From: JADGQM01 sp964441945
Lineage (GTDB): Bacteria; Desulfobacterota; Syntrophobacteria; Syntrophobacterales; Syntrophobacteraceae
NCBI GenBank assembly: GCA_964441945.1
Contig: CAYTWB010000010.1
Location: 4,286-68,285 of the forward strand
Reading direction: 5' to 3'
Length of the DNA: 64,000 nt
The notes beneath the pieces are model-generated. The model saw only the letters and a program-made list of their open reading frames with translations, was not told where the DNA came from and made no database searches. Positions within the stretch are counted from its first letter, which is position 1; every line of letters starts with the position of its first letter. The position numbers were made by a program, and so were the translations under genes. Of this stretch, positions 1 to 8,937 are shown piece by piece.

Positions 1-414
1 ACCGACCGACCTCAAGCGATCGAAGGCGGGCAGCGCTTCCTTGGGAGTGCTCCCCAGGATGAACTGCTTTGCCATACCGGTGATGTTGTCCCTGATGCTT
101 TGGGCAACCGTCCTGGCCGCAATCGATGTCGGGGAAACAAACTTCATGCCCCATTGCAGAGCGGTCGGGAGCTTGAGGTCCGGCCTGCCGAAGTACTCCT
201 GAAGATGCACAGCGATGGATTCGGGACTGGTGAGATAGGGGAAGACATCCACGAATCGAAACATCTCCACCTTAAAAGCGGGATCGCGCATACACCAGTC
301 GAGAACTTTCCCAATCCAGTACTGCTTCTGGAAGAGGGTGGGGGACTCGCCCGCCGCCAGTTCGTATAACCGCTTTCCCGTCGCCTGGATGCGCTGCTCC
401 AAATCCTCAGCCAT
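1..414 (-). CDS. PutA-like proline/P5C dehydrogenase, N-terminal part only (gene runs off the left edge)
   Basis: Only the first 138 codons are in the window; the gene continues beyond position 1. The ATG at 412-414 is preceded by AAGGAGG at good spacing. The visible N-terminus is helical and contains the segments GKVLDWCMRDPAFK and FRFVDVFPYL, which I recognise from the N-terminal arm of bifunctional PutA-type proteins (proline dehydrogenase plus glutamate-semialdehyde dehydrogenase, proline to glutamate). No catalytic residue lies in the visible part, so the family call rests on these arm motifs alone. A monofunctional proline dehydrogenase is the main alternative. Confidence 0.65.
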   Translation of the reverse strand, partial: MAEDLEQRIQATGKRLYELAAGESPTLFQKQYWIGKVLDWCMRDPAFKVEMFRFVDVFPYLTSPESIAVHLQEYFGRPDLKLPTALQWGMKFVSPTSIAARTVAQSIRDNITGMAKQFILGSTPKEALPAFDRLRSVG

Positions 415-444
415 TGGGTCCTCCTTAATATGTGGATGGAACCA

Positions 445-1296
445 TCAGGGTCTTTCCACGCACTGTCGAATACTTGAGAGCGGGAACCGCTTTCCGGGGC
501 AGTCCGTGCTTGCTCCGGGAGCATCACGGTGGCCAATGATATTGGCTGGTGGGACCTGGTAGTACCGGCTCAGGGTCCTTACCAGATACTGCAGTGACTG
601 AAGCTGCTTGTCGGTGGGAAGCTCCTCGTTGAAATTGCCGACGAGGGCTATCCCGATGCCTTTTTCATTCATTCCCCCGGCATTGCAGTGGGCACCGCTC
701 TGTTGCTTGATCCATCGGGGAGCGGCTTCAATCTGTCCGTCACCCTTGCCCAATGTTCCGTTGTCGATCAGAAAATGATAGCCCAAACCATTCCAGAAGC
801 CGCGATCCAGGTGTGAGCGGTTGATGACAAAGGCTTTCCCAACCTCGGTGGCGGTATGGTGGATGACGATGTATTTCCATCGCGAGCTGGGATAGAGGGG
901 AATGATGTTTCGAAAGCCTTTGGCGTTGGGTATGGTCAGCTTCTGGCCCTGCTGGATCGGGTCTCCCGGTTTTATCGAGTTGGCCGAATAGATCGACTCG
1001 GGGGAAACCCCATACATCCTGGAGATCCTCCAGACGGTTTCCAGGGGGGCGACCTCATGGGTGATGGTCTTTGGAGCCACCGGATCCAGGAAGCACTGCT
1101 CTACAACCTTTGTCCCTGAGTCCCGGGGTTGAGATGCTCCTGGAGAAGGGATCGGGGACGCCGTTTGTGGAGGGGGCCCGCCGGGTTTGGCCACGGGGAC
1201 CTTGTTGCCGCAACCGACCAGGAGGGTCATAGTGCAGAAAACGGCTAGAAAACCGATCCTTTTCATGGAACGCAGGAGGAATAACGTTGTTTGCAT
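445..1296 (-). CDS. LysM domain N-acetylmuramoyl-L-alanine amidase (amidase_2/PGRP type) lipoprotein
   Basis: Predicted envelope amidase that cleaves the lactyl-peptide bond of peptidoglycan or muropeptides. A hydrophobic signal ends in a lipobox (LLVGC), followed by a Pro/Ser-rich linker, then a LysM segment (HEVAPLETVWRISRMYGVS... to KLTIPNA) and a C-terminal amidase_2 domain. The usual zinc ligands are present: His in VIHHTA, His in IIGHRD and Cys in DCPG. The ATG at 1296 has AAGAG about 8 bases upstream; a longer frame to 1335 lacks a good ribosome site, and the Met at 1266 would give a shorter signal. It sits 30 bases upstream of the PutA-like gene on the same strand, with no obvious functional link. 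Confidence 0.85.
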   Translation of the reverse strand: MQTTLFLLRSMKRIGFLAVFCTMTLLVGCGNKVPVAKPGGPPPQTASPIPSPGASQPRDSGTKVVEQCFLDPVAPKTITHEVAPLETVWRISRMYGVSPESIYSANSIKPGDPIQQGQKLTIPNAKGFRNIIPLYPSSRWKYIVIHHTATEVGKAFVINRSHLDRGFWNGLGYHFLIDNGTLGKGDGQIEAAPRWIKQQSGAHCNAGGMNEKGIGIALVGNFNEELPTDKQLQSLQYLVRTLSRYYQVPPANIIGHRDAPGASTDCPGKRFPLSSIRQCVERP

Positions 1297-1544
1297 AACG
1301 ATCTCTTTTCGGACCAAAGCCTTGCCTTGCCTCACTCAAATCATCTTAGAGATGTTTCCCGTGTTTTCAAGTCTATATTTCCAACAAGCTTTGCGTTTGG
1401 CCTCCGGCTCACCTTCTCGGCATTCCTTGTCGGTATGGACTTGTTACGGTCCGGATTGCTCACTAATCCGCCGGGAATGTCATTCACCTCCTTCATCCGC
1501 TCGCTCAAGGCCAAAAGCTGACTGCACCGGCTGAAAACTTTCCC

Positions 1545-1572
1545 TTGACAGACCGCTTCAGAGTTTTATACT
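1545..1572 (+). promoter_or_regulatory. Sigma70-type promoter for the formate dehydrogenase locus
   Basis: TTGACA at 1545-1550 and TATACT at 1567-1572, separated by 16 bases. The -35 box is a perfect match and the -10 box matches five of six. It lies about 55 bases upstream of the ATG of the FmdE/MoeA-like gene. Confidence 0.6.
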
Positions 1573-1625
1573 GCGCGCCATTATGCTTGAGTGGACATAA
1601 TTCTTTCAAATTGCAGGGGTTTTTC

Positions 1626-3263
1626 ATGATGAACATTGGGAAATACTCGTATGATGAGTACGTGCAGACGGTCATAGCTTTCCACAACTATGCCGCACCC
1701 GGAATGATAATGGGTGGTTTTATGGTCGATCTGGCCATGAGCCGTATGCCCGAAGGGGTACTTTATGATGCGATTTGTGAAACCCGGAGCTGTCTGCCCG
1801 ATGCCATTCAGCTGTTGACCCCATGCACGGTGGGAAACGGCTGGCTGCGGATACTCAACCTGGGAAGGTATGCCCTTAGTCTGTTTGACAAGTACAAGGG
1901 GAACGGCATCCGGGTCTTTGTGGACTCAAAAAGACTGCGAGAGTGGCCTGAGATTGAAGCCTGGATGATGAAACTGACCAGCAAAGAAGCCCAGGATTCG
2001 GAGCTCCTTCTCAATCATATCAAGGAAGCGGGCAGGGACTTCTACGGGGTGGAGGAGGTCCAGGTCCAGCCTCAGTATCTCAAGCGTCGTCATAAGGGGC
2101 ATATCGGAGTCTGCTCCCTCTGCGACGAACCTTACCCGGTAAAGGATGGGGCCATCTGCCGGGGGTGCCAGGGGGAAGCGCCTTATGTGACGGCGGAGAG
2201 GCGACAATCCGAAGCCGTTTTTGACGGACCGGCCATCCCCGTATTGCCTTTGCAGGATGCTGTAGGTAAGATAGCGGTACACGATATGACAATGATCATT
2301 CCCGGGAAGAGTAAGGGCGCAGCCTTTCTTCGTGGTCAGGAGTTTTCGGCGGGCGATCTGTGCCGACTCCAGCATATGGGGCGGAACAGGATCTACGTGG
2401 AAGAGGGCAGCGTATCCGAGGAGGAGTGGGTTCACGAGGATCAGGCGGCCCTCGCCTTTGCCGGAGCCATGGCAGGGGAGGGAGTGCGCTTTCTGGAACC
2501 GCCCAGGGAAGGGAAGATCAATTTCGTGGCCGATCAGAGCGGCCTTTTCGTCATCGATGAGGCGTGTCTGGAAGAGTTCAATATGATCCCGGGTGTTATG
2601 TGTGCATCGCGAAGAAACTATACCCCGGTGAACGGTGGAAGAAACCTGGCCGGCACCAGGGCGATTCCCCTCTTTCTGCCTCGAGCGGCTTTCTTGAAAG
2701 CCATGGCCGTTCTGGATCGCGGGCCGCTGTTCCGCGTTCTTCCCATGCGCAAAGCACGTGTCGGGATTCTGGTCACCGGCAGTGAGATCTTTCAGGGACT
2801 GGTGGAAGACAAGTTCGTTCCAATCATAAGCGCCAAGGCGGATGCATTCCATTGCCGTATGGTGAAGTCCATCATTGTTCCCGATGATCGCAAGGCCATC
2901 TGTGAGGGGATACAGGAACTCATCCGGTGCGGAACGGACCTGCTGGTGACCACTGCGGGACTGTCGGTGGATCCGGACGATGTCACGCGCCAGGGACTGG
3001 CGGATGCGGGGGCTACCGATATGTTGTACGGCGCACCGGTTCTGCCCGGGGCCATGACTCTGTTGGCCCGCATCGGCACCGTTCAGGTGTTGGGTGTTCC
3101 TGCGTGTGCACTCTATTTCAAAACCACCAGTTTCGACCTGTTGTTTCCAAGGCTCCTGGCGGGATTGGAGATCACTCGCCGCGATCTGGCGAAGATGGGA
3201 CATGGCTCGTTTTGCCTGGAATGCAAGGCATGCACTTTTCCCAAATGCCCGTTTGGTGGTTGA
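1626..3263 (+). CDS. FmdE domain - zinc ribbon - MoeA/MogA-like molybdopterin-binding fusion protein
   Basis: 545 residues. Residues about 1-150 form an FmdE-like domain (FHNYAAPG; Cys pair in ETRSCLPD and TPCTVGNG), the family named after the accessory subunit of formylmethanofuran dehydrogenase. A zinc ribbon follows (CSLC...CRGC, near residues 160-180). The rest resembles MoeA: an N-terminal segment (IPGKSKGAAFLRGQEF) and a MoCF molybdopterin-binding domain (VGILVTGSEIF; VTTAGLSVDPDDVT). The protein ends in a tight cysteine motif (CLECKACTFPKCPFG). The start ATG follows GCAGGGG; a longer frame starting at 1545 begins inside the promoter. As first gene of the fdh locus it probably handles Mo/W cofactor for formate dehydrogenase; that role is inferred from context. 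Confidence 0.8.
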   Translation: MMNIGKYSYDEYVQTVIAFHNYAAPGMIMGGFMVDLAMSRMPEGVLYDAICETRSCLPDAIQLLTPCTVGNGWLRILNLGRYALSLFDKYKGNGIRVFVDSKRLREWPEIEAWMMKLTSKEAQDSELLLNHIKEAGRDFYGVEEVQVQPQYLKRRHKGHIGVCSLCDEPYPVKDGAICRGCQGEAPYVTAERRQSEAVFDGPAIPVLPLQDAVGKIAVHDMTMIIPGKSKGAAFLRGQEFSAGDLCRLQHMGRNRIYVEEGSVSEEEWVHEDQAALAFAGAMAGEGVRFLEPPREGKINFVADQSGLFVIDEACLEEFNMIPGVMCASRRNYTPVNGGRNLAGTRAIPLFLPRAAFLKAMAVLDRGPLFRVLPMRKARVGILVTGSEIFQGLVEDKFVPIISAKADAFHCRMVKSIIVPDDRKAICEGIQELIRCGTDLLVTTAGLSVDPDDVTRQGLADAGATDMLYGAPVLPGAMTLLARIGTVQVLGVPACALYFKTTSFDLLFPRLLAGLEITRRDLAKMGHGSFCLECKACTFPKCPFGG

Positions 3264-3416
3264 CGCGCGATGCAGTGGACCTCAGAAAAGCGAGCCTCAG
3301 GATCGTTGTGCCGGGTTTCTCTCCTGCGGGAATGGCCGGGCAGGGTGCAAACCTGATTTGCATGGAGGCCCTCTGATGTTTCCTTGCAGTGATTGCTGGT
3401 CAGAAAGTAGGCTATC

Positions 3417-3941
3417 ATGACTTTGTGCGTGAACGAATCATTTCTCTCTGAGTGCTCTGATCGTCTTCTTGGCGATCGGGCGGATGAAATCGTAACGGAA
3501 CATGGCGAACCCACTATCCGGCTGCATCTCTGGCTTGAAACCAGCGACGGGGTTTTTTTCGGTGCAGGGAGGGCGCTCCTGCTCTTGAAAATTGAAGAGC
3601 ATGGCTCCCTGAAGAAAGCCGCCGAGGAGCTGGGGATGTCTTATCGAGCCGCCTGGGGCAAGATAAGAGCGACCGAGGAAGTACTTGGGGTCAAATTGAT
3701 TGCCCGAAACGGGTGCAAGAAGGGAGGGCATCGATTGACCCGGCACGGTCTCGAGCTCAAAGAGCAATTCGTCCTCTGGTTTCGGGAAGTGGAACGAACG
3801 GCATGGAAAAAGGCAAGAGAGATCTTTCCCTGGCCGGTCAAAAGCTATAAGGAAAAGACGCTCAACAGGATCCTCCAGCTCATGATGGCATTCTCTATGT
3901 CGCTCTACCCGCTGGAAGCACTCTTTGAAATTGCCGTTTGA
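3417..3941 (+). CDS. ModE-like winged-helix regulator (molybdate-response type, DNA-binding part only)
   Basis: 174 residues. The centre matches the ModE/LysR-type winged helix: RLHLWLET, then LLLLKIEEHGSLKKAAEELG and MSYRAAWGKI, where ModE proteins read molybdate status and repress or activate Mo genes. No C-terminal Mop/TOBE molybdate-binding repeats are present, so any metal sensing would need another protein. The first 30 residues are not typical of the family. The ATG has only a weak AGTAGG site. It lies between the MoeA-like gene and fdhD, all on the plus strand, so control of this locus in response to Mo/W is the simplest inference. Confidence 0.75.
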   Translation: MTLCVNESFLSECSDRLLGDRADEIVTEHGEPTIRLHLWLETSDGVFFGAGRALLLLKIEEHGSLKKAAEELGMSYRAAWGKIRATEEVLGVKLIARNGCKKGGHRLTRHGLELKEQFVLWFREVERTAWKKAREIFPWPVKSYKEKTLNRILQLMMAFSMSLYPLEALFEIAV

Positions 3942-3956
3942 GAAGAGAGATGGAGC

Positions 3957-4760
3957 ATGCAGGTCCTCAAGCACAAGACCTTGGTGTTCAAAGGCAACGA
4001 TCTGTTCAGTGCCGAATGCAATGTGGTAGTCGAAGAGCTTCTGGAGGTCTATATAGACGATTCACCCTATGCCGTTGCGATGCGGCTGCCGGGCGACGAT
4101 ATCAATCTTGCGGCGGGGTTTTGCTTTACTGAAGGCATCATTCATTCTCGCGATGACATTGTGTCGATCCGACACTCTGAGGAAATCCCCGAGGAGGGCA
4201 GAGTGCTGGTCTACCTGGATTCCAAAAGGTCGGCAGAGTTGGATGGTCTTGGAGAACGGGTTCGATATGTCAGCAAATCCAGTTGCGGCCTGTGCGGAAA
4301 GAGCAAAGCCGGCGAGATCTATTCGAACCTTCATCCGGTGACAGCCTCTCACCGCATAAGCGCCGCAGACATCCTTGCACTCAAGGATATCTTTGAAGGC
4401 AGGCAAACCGTCTTTCCCCTGACGGGGGGGACCCACTCGGCATCCGTTTTCGGTACGGAAAAGCACCTTCTGGCGTTTGCTGAAGACATCGGACGCCACA
4501 ATGCTCTCGACAAGGTGATTGGTGCGCTTGTCCTGAAAGGAAATCGCCAGGATGCCTTCCTTTCGATCGTTTCCTCGCGATTGAGCTTTGAGATGGTACA
4601 GAAAGCGGGCGTTTTGGGGGTCGAGGTCCTTTGCGGACTCTCTGCCCCCACCAGCATGGCCGTGAGCATGGCTGACCGGCTCAATATCACACTGATCGGT
4701 TTCCTGCGGGAAAAGAGCATGAGCATTTACACCCACCCGGAGAGAATTCTCACTTCCTGA
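3957..4760 (+). CDS. fdhD: FdhD, sulfurtransferase required for formate dehydrogenase activity
   Basis: 267 residues, normal family length. FdhD carries sulfur from IscS to the Mo/W-bis-MGD cofactor, making the terminal sulfido ligand needed by formate dehydrogenase. The conserved cysteine motif is seen as SSCGLCGK near residue 110, and FAEDIGRHNALDKVIG is a family hallmark. It starts 15 bases after the ModE-like gene and precedes fdhA by 177 bases. Confidence 0.95.
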   Translation: MQVLKHKTLVFKGNDLFSAECNVVVEELLEVYIDDSPYAVAMRLPGDDINLAAGFCFTEGIIHSRDDIVSIRHSEEIPEEGRVLVYLDSKRSAELDGLGERVRYVSKSSCGLCGKSKAGEIYSNLHPVTASHRISAADILALKDIFEGRQTVFPLTGGTHSASVFGTEKHLLAFAEDIGRHNALDKVIGALVLKGNRQDAFLSIVSSRLSFEMVQKAGVLGVEVLCGLSAPTSMAVSMADRLNITLIGFLREKSMSIYTHPERILTS

Positions 4761-4783
4761 TCCCACCACTCACTTCCTCTAAT

Positions 4784-4801
4784 TGTGTTTATTTTAACAC
4801 A
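4784..4801. promoter_or_regulatory. Candidate operator: perfect TGTGTT-N6-AACACA palindrome upstream of fdhA
   Basis: TGTGTT (4784-4789) and AACACA (4796-4801) are exact inverted complements around TATTTT, in the only AT-rich stretch between fdhD and fdhA. No T-run follows, so a terminator is less likely. Spacing and symmetry suit a dimeric winged-helix or CRP/FNR-type regulator. No protein can be assigned; the ModE-like regulator of this locus is one candidate. Confidence 0.35.
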
Positions 4802-4937
4802 TTGTAATCATTATTAAAAACGGCTATGGTCCTTCAATCCTTGCAGACTTTGCAGAGTTGGAAACAGACAGACAGGGAATAATGGGCTGTCGGGGGGACA
4901 TCGTTTTCCGGAGTTTTCATGAAAGAAGGAGAAGGAC

Positions 4938-7900
4938 ATGGGAGTTACACGGCGTGAGTTCCTTTTCATTTCCGGTACCATGGGTGCCGGCCTGGCGCTG
5001 TCGTCCCTCGGGGTCGACATGCGTTCAGTCCTGGCCCATGCGGAGGAGCTCAAGAAAATCGACAGGATCAAGAGTGCCAAACAGACCACCTCAATCTGCT
5101 ACCACTGCTCGGTGAACTGTGGATTGATCTGCAGCAGCGATCCGAAAACGGGTCAGATCTTCAACATCGAAGGAGACCCGGAGTATCCGATCAGTGAGGG
5201 ATCGCTGTGTGCAAAGGGTGCCGCCATGTTCCAGATGTCGGCGCGCAACGAGCATCGCTTGACTAAAGTGCTTTATCGCAAGCCCGGTGGCGACAAATGG
5301 GAAACCAAAACCATGGACTGGGCCCTCACCGAGATTGCCAAAAGAATCAAGGCAACACGGGACAAAGACTTCATCGTCAAGAACGCGAAAGGTCAGGTTG
5401 TCAACCGGACCGAATCCCTCGCCCATTTGGGCAGCTCCAAGCTGGACAACGAAGAGTGCTGGCTGGTCACGACGGCGATGAGGGCGCTTGGCATTGTCCA
5501 GATCGACCATCAGGCCAGGGTCTGACACGGTCCAAGCGTAGCGGCTCTGGGAGAGTCGTTCGGCCGTGGTTCCATGACCAATCATTACATCGATATCAAG
5601 AATGCCGACGTTATTCTGATCATGGGCGGCAATACCGCTGAAGCGCATCCCATTGCTTTCAAGTGGGTCTTGCGCGCCAGGGAGGAAAGAGGGGCGAAAA
5701 TCATCCATGTGGATCCCCGTTTCACCAGGACTTCAGCCATGGCGGATGTTTACGTGCCCCTGCGCTCCGGGACGGACATAGCCTTCCTGGGCGGTATGAT
5801 CAAATATATCCTTGATAACAACAAGTACTTCGAACAATATGTCAAAGACTACACCAACGCTTCCTTCATTATTGATGAGAAGTTCGACTTCAAGGACGGT
5901 CTCTTTTCCGGCTACGATCCCGCCACCCGGAAATATGACAAATCGACCTGGGTGTATAAGCTTGACGCCAACGGACTTGCCGAGAAGGACCCGACCTTAC
6001 AGAATCCCCGGTGCGTTCTGCAGATGCTGAAGGCTCACTATTCCCGCTACGATCTGGAGAAGGTGTCGGCCATTACCGGTACCCCTGTGGAAGATCTCAA
6101 GACCGTCTACGAACTGTACGCCTCGACAGGAGTCAAGGACCGGGCCGGCACGGAGCTCTACGCTCTGGGTTGGACGCAGCACACCGTGGGCTCCCAGAAC
6201 ATCAGAACCATGGCCATCGTCCAGCTTCTGCTGGGCAACATGGGGATTGCGGGAGGCGGCATCAACGCCCTGCGCGGCGAGCCCAACGTTCAGGGATCGA
6301 CTGATCATGCCATCCTCTCACACATCCTTCCCGGCTATCTGAAGGCCCCCGTGGCCTCTTTGCCTACCCTGGCCGACTACCTGAAGAAGAACACCCCGAC
6401 CACCAAGGAGCCGCAGTCGGCCAACTGGTATCAGAACACCCCCAAATACACGGTCAGCATTCTGAAGTCATGGTTCGGAGACAAGGCTACCAAGGAGAAC
6501 GATTTTGGCTATTCTTACCTGCCCAAGCTGGACGACGGGCAGGATGCCACGGTGCTGAGCATGATTGACCGGATGTATGAAGGGAAGGTCAAGGGCTTCA
6601 CCTGTGTCGGTCAGAACCCTTGCATCAGCCTTCCCAATGCCAACAAGGTTCGGCAGGCCCTTGCCAAGCTGGACTGGATGGTCCACATCAACATCTTCGA
6701 CAATGAGACCCCATCCTTCTGGAAGGGACCGGGAGTGGATCCCAAGAAGATCAAAACGGAAGTTTTCCTGCTTCCCGCCGCTGCTTCTATGGAAAAAGAA
6801 GGCAGCATGAGCAACAGCGGCCGTTGGGTGCAGTGGAAGTACGTTGCCGAGAAACCACCCGGGGATGCCCTGTCCATGGGGGATATCCTCTGCCGTTTGG
6901 TGGCCAAGTTGAAGGACCTTTACAAAAAAGACAAAGGGCCTTATGCCGACCCGATCCTCAATCTCTACTGGGACTATGCGGACGCCAAGGGGAACTATGA
7001 TGCCGTGAAGGCGGCCAAGATGGTGAACGGTGTCTTTGTGGAAGATGTGACGGTGGGCGACAAGTCTTTCAAGAAGGGCGAATGTGTTCCCGGTTTTGGT
7101 TTCCTCCAGGCAGACGGAAAGACCACCTGCGGAAACTGGATCTACTGCGGGGGGTTCAGCCAGGATGGGAAGAACCTCATGGCACGCAGAAAGACGGACG
7201 ATCCAACCAAAACCGGCCTCTTTCCCGAGTGGGGCTGGGCCTGGCCGGTCAACCGGCGCATCCTGTACAACCGGTGCTCGGTGGACCAGGATGGAAACCC
7301 CTTCGACCCGAGCCGTGTCATTCTGAAATGGGAAAACGGCAAATGGGTGGGAGACGTTCCCGACGGCCCGTGGCCGCCCATGAGCGACAAGGAAAAAGGA
7401 AAACTGCCGTTTATCATGAAGCCGGACGGCGTCGCCTCCATATTTGGTTCCGGCATGGTGGAAGGGCCTTTCCCCGAGCATTATGAGCCGCTCGAAGGGC
7501 CGCTGCCCAAGAACCTCATGTCCTCCCAGATGAGCAATCCAACCATCCGGATCTACTCGAAGGAGTGTGACAAGTTCGCTGGATGTGATCCGCACTTTCC
7601 ATTCGTCTGCACCACCTACAGCTGTACCGAGCATTGGTGCACCGGGAGTGAGACCAGGTGGATGTCCTGGCTCACAGAAGCCCAGCCTCAGGTTTATATA
7701 GAGTTGAGCAAGGAATTGGCTGAGCTTCGTGGGATCAAGAACGGGGAGAAGGTGCGCGTGGAATCCCCTCGCGGCAAGCTTGAATGCGTGGCCATGGTCA
7801 CCACCCGGTTCCGTCCCTTCAAAGTCGCGGGGCAGACAATCCACCAGGTGGGGTTGACCTACAACTACGGCTGGCTCTTCCCGAAGGATTGCGGCGACAC

Positions 7901-7988
7901 AGCCAACCTGTTGACCCCCACGGTCGGTGATGCCAACACCCAGACCCCGGAATACAAAGCCTTCATGGTCAACGTGACCAAGGTGTAG
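4938..7988 (+). CDS. fdhA: Formate dehydrogenase alpha subunit, selenocysteine-containing, Tat-exported (FdhA)
   Basis: 1016 residues, read through an in-frame UGA at 5523-5525 (codon 196) as selenocysteine. A Tat signal (TRREFLFISG) shows periplasmic export. It is followed by a [4Fe-4S] motif (CYHCSVNCGLIC ... SLCAKG) and the Mo/W-bis-MGD core. The active site is the ARV-Sec-HGPS context, with the catalytic His right after Sec; the frame continues unbroken through GESFGRGSMTNHYID. Downstream motifs such as ILIMGGNTAEAHP and the C-terminal molybdopterin-binding segment are intact. The protein oxidises formate to CO2 (or the reverse) and passes electrons to FdhB. No membrane gamma subunit or cytochrome follows, so it resembles the soluble FdhAB enzymes of sulfate reducers. 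Standard gene callers would split it at the UGA into 4938-5525 and 5574-7988. Confidence 0.95.
5523..5568 (+). promoter_or_regulatory. Selenocysteine UGA codon and bacterial SECIS hairpin in fdhA
   Basis: UGA at 5523-5525 is followed at once by CACGG (5526-5530), which pairs with CCGTG (5564-5568). The upper stem is GCGGCTCT (5541-5548) with AGAGTCGT (5552-5559, two G-U pairs) around a GGG loop. The loop lies about 24 bases after the UGA, the spacing used by SelB in bacterial SECIS elements. Confidence 0.85.
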
Positions 7989-8000
7989 GAGGAGTGAGAC

Positions 8001-8648
8001 ATGGCTAGTGGAAAATCCATAATGGTTGATACCTCCAGGTGTACGGCCTGCCGCGGTTGCCAGGTTGCCTGCAAACAGTGGAAGGGGCTGCCCGGCACCA
8101 AAACCAAGCAGACCGGCACCTACCAGAACCCGCCGGATCTGTCGGCTCAAACCCTGAAACTGGTTCGCTTTTCCGAAGGGGTCAAGGAAAACGGCAAGCC
8201 CTTCTGGTACTTCTTCTCCGAGCAGTGTCGCCACTGCGTCGAGCCACCCTGCGTGGACACTATTGGCGACGAGAAAGCGGCCGGCAAGAATGAAGCCACA
8301 GGGGCGGTGCTCTTTTTCGATAAGTCGAAAGAGGCCGCTTTTGAGGATGTCCGTACATCCTGTCCCTATAACATCCCCCGTCAGGACGAGAAGACCAAGG
8401 TGCTCGTCAAGTGCGATATGTGCATTGACCGGATCACCAATAACCGGCCCCCGTCCTGTGTTCTGAGTTGCCCGACCGGGGCAATGGCCTTCGGCGACCG
8501 GGATGCCATCCTGGATCAGGTGAAAAAGCGGGTCGAAGTGCTGAAAAAGACTTACCCCAAAGCTCAGGCGCTCAACGCTGAGGATGTCAGGGTAATCTAT
8601 ATCGTTACCGATGATCCAAAGAAATACCATGAGTTTGCTGCTGTCTAG
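8001..8648 (+). CDS. fdhB: Formate dehydrogenase iron-sulfur (beta) subunit FdhB
   Basis: 215 residues. Ferredoxin-like electron-transfer subunit with several [4Fe-4S] cysteine sets: CTACRGCQVAC near residue 12, CRHCVEPPC near 75, CPYN near 118, CDMC near 135 and CVLSCPTG near 152. It accepts electrons from FdhA and is presumably co-exported with it by the Tat system, since it has no signal of its own. Starts 12 bases after fdhA, with GGAGG in the gap. No transmembrane anchor is present, which fits a soluble periplasmic heterodimer that reduces a c-type cytochrome encoded elsewhere. Confidence 0.93.
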   Translation: MASGKSIMVDTSRCTACRGCQVACKQWKGLPGTKTKQTGTYQNPPDLSAQTLKLVRFSEGVKENGKPFWYFFSEQCRHCVEPPCVDTIGDEKAAGKNEATGAVLFFDKSKEAAFEDVRTSCPYNIPRQDEKTKVLVKCDMCIDRITNNRPPSCVLSCPTGAMAFGDRDAILDQVKKRVEVLKKTYPKAQALNAEDVRVIYIVTDDPKKYHEFAAV

Positions 8649-8662
8649 AAGAGAAGGCCAGG

Positions 8663-8697
8663 GGCCGCTTCCTGCTCACGACAGCGAGGAGGCGGCC
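8663..8697 (+). terminator. Possible terminator or mRNA-end hairpin after fdhB
   Basis: GGCCGCTTCCT (8663-8673) pairs with AGGAGGCGGCC (8687-8697), one G-T pair, 13-base loop. The following bases (TGCTGTTCTTTC) are only moderately T-rich, so intrinsic termination may be partial; stabilising the fdhAB message is an alternative. Confidence 0.45.
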
Positions 8698-8806
8698 TGC
8701 TGTTCTTTCCCACGAGAAAGCGTTTTAGATTGATAAGTGTTGCGTGACGTAGTATTGGAGGGACTTCGCAGGGCCTTTCAGCGCTGAGGAAGAAGCCTCC
8801 TTTGGT

Positions 8807-8876
8807 GAGCCTCCTGCAAAACGATAACGACTTCAACCTCGCGAAAACGGCGTTGAAGGGCTTTTGCAGGGGGCTC
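8807..8876 (+). ncRNA. Long structured leader/intergenic hairpin upstream of fdhE
   Basis: Outer arms at 8807-8821 and 8862-8876 are complementary at 14 of 15 positions (GAGCCTCCTGCAAAA with TTTTGCAGGGGGCTC). A nested inner stem pairs CTTCAAC (8831-8837) with GTTGAAG (8852-8858). The stem-loop occupies the 290-base gap between fdhB and fdhE and ends 61 bases before the fdhE start. It could be an attenuator, a processing site or a repeat element; nothing in it matches a riboswitch I recognise. Confidence 0.4.
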
Positions 8877-8937
8877 TTGACTGTTGACGGGATTGTGAAC
8901 ATTCCGGGTATTCTTGAATCCGGACGGGAGCTCTTAT

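Noticed and set aside
1926..3203. 425-codon minus-strand frame
   Set aside because: Antisense shadow of the FmdE/MoeA-like gene; no recognisable domain.
5523..5525. Stop codon in fdhA read as a pseudogene
   Set aside because: The position, flanking residues and following hairpin match selenocysteine insertion, and the frame is otherwise intact.
6468..8630. 720-codon open frame on the minus strand
   Set aside because: Antisense to fdhA and fdhB, which have clear family motifs; long antisense frames are common in GC-rich coding DNA. No ribosome site or family match.
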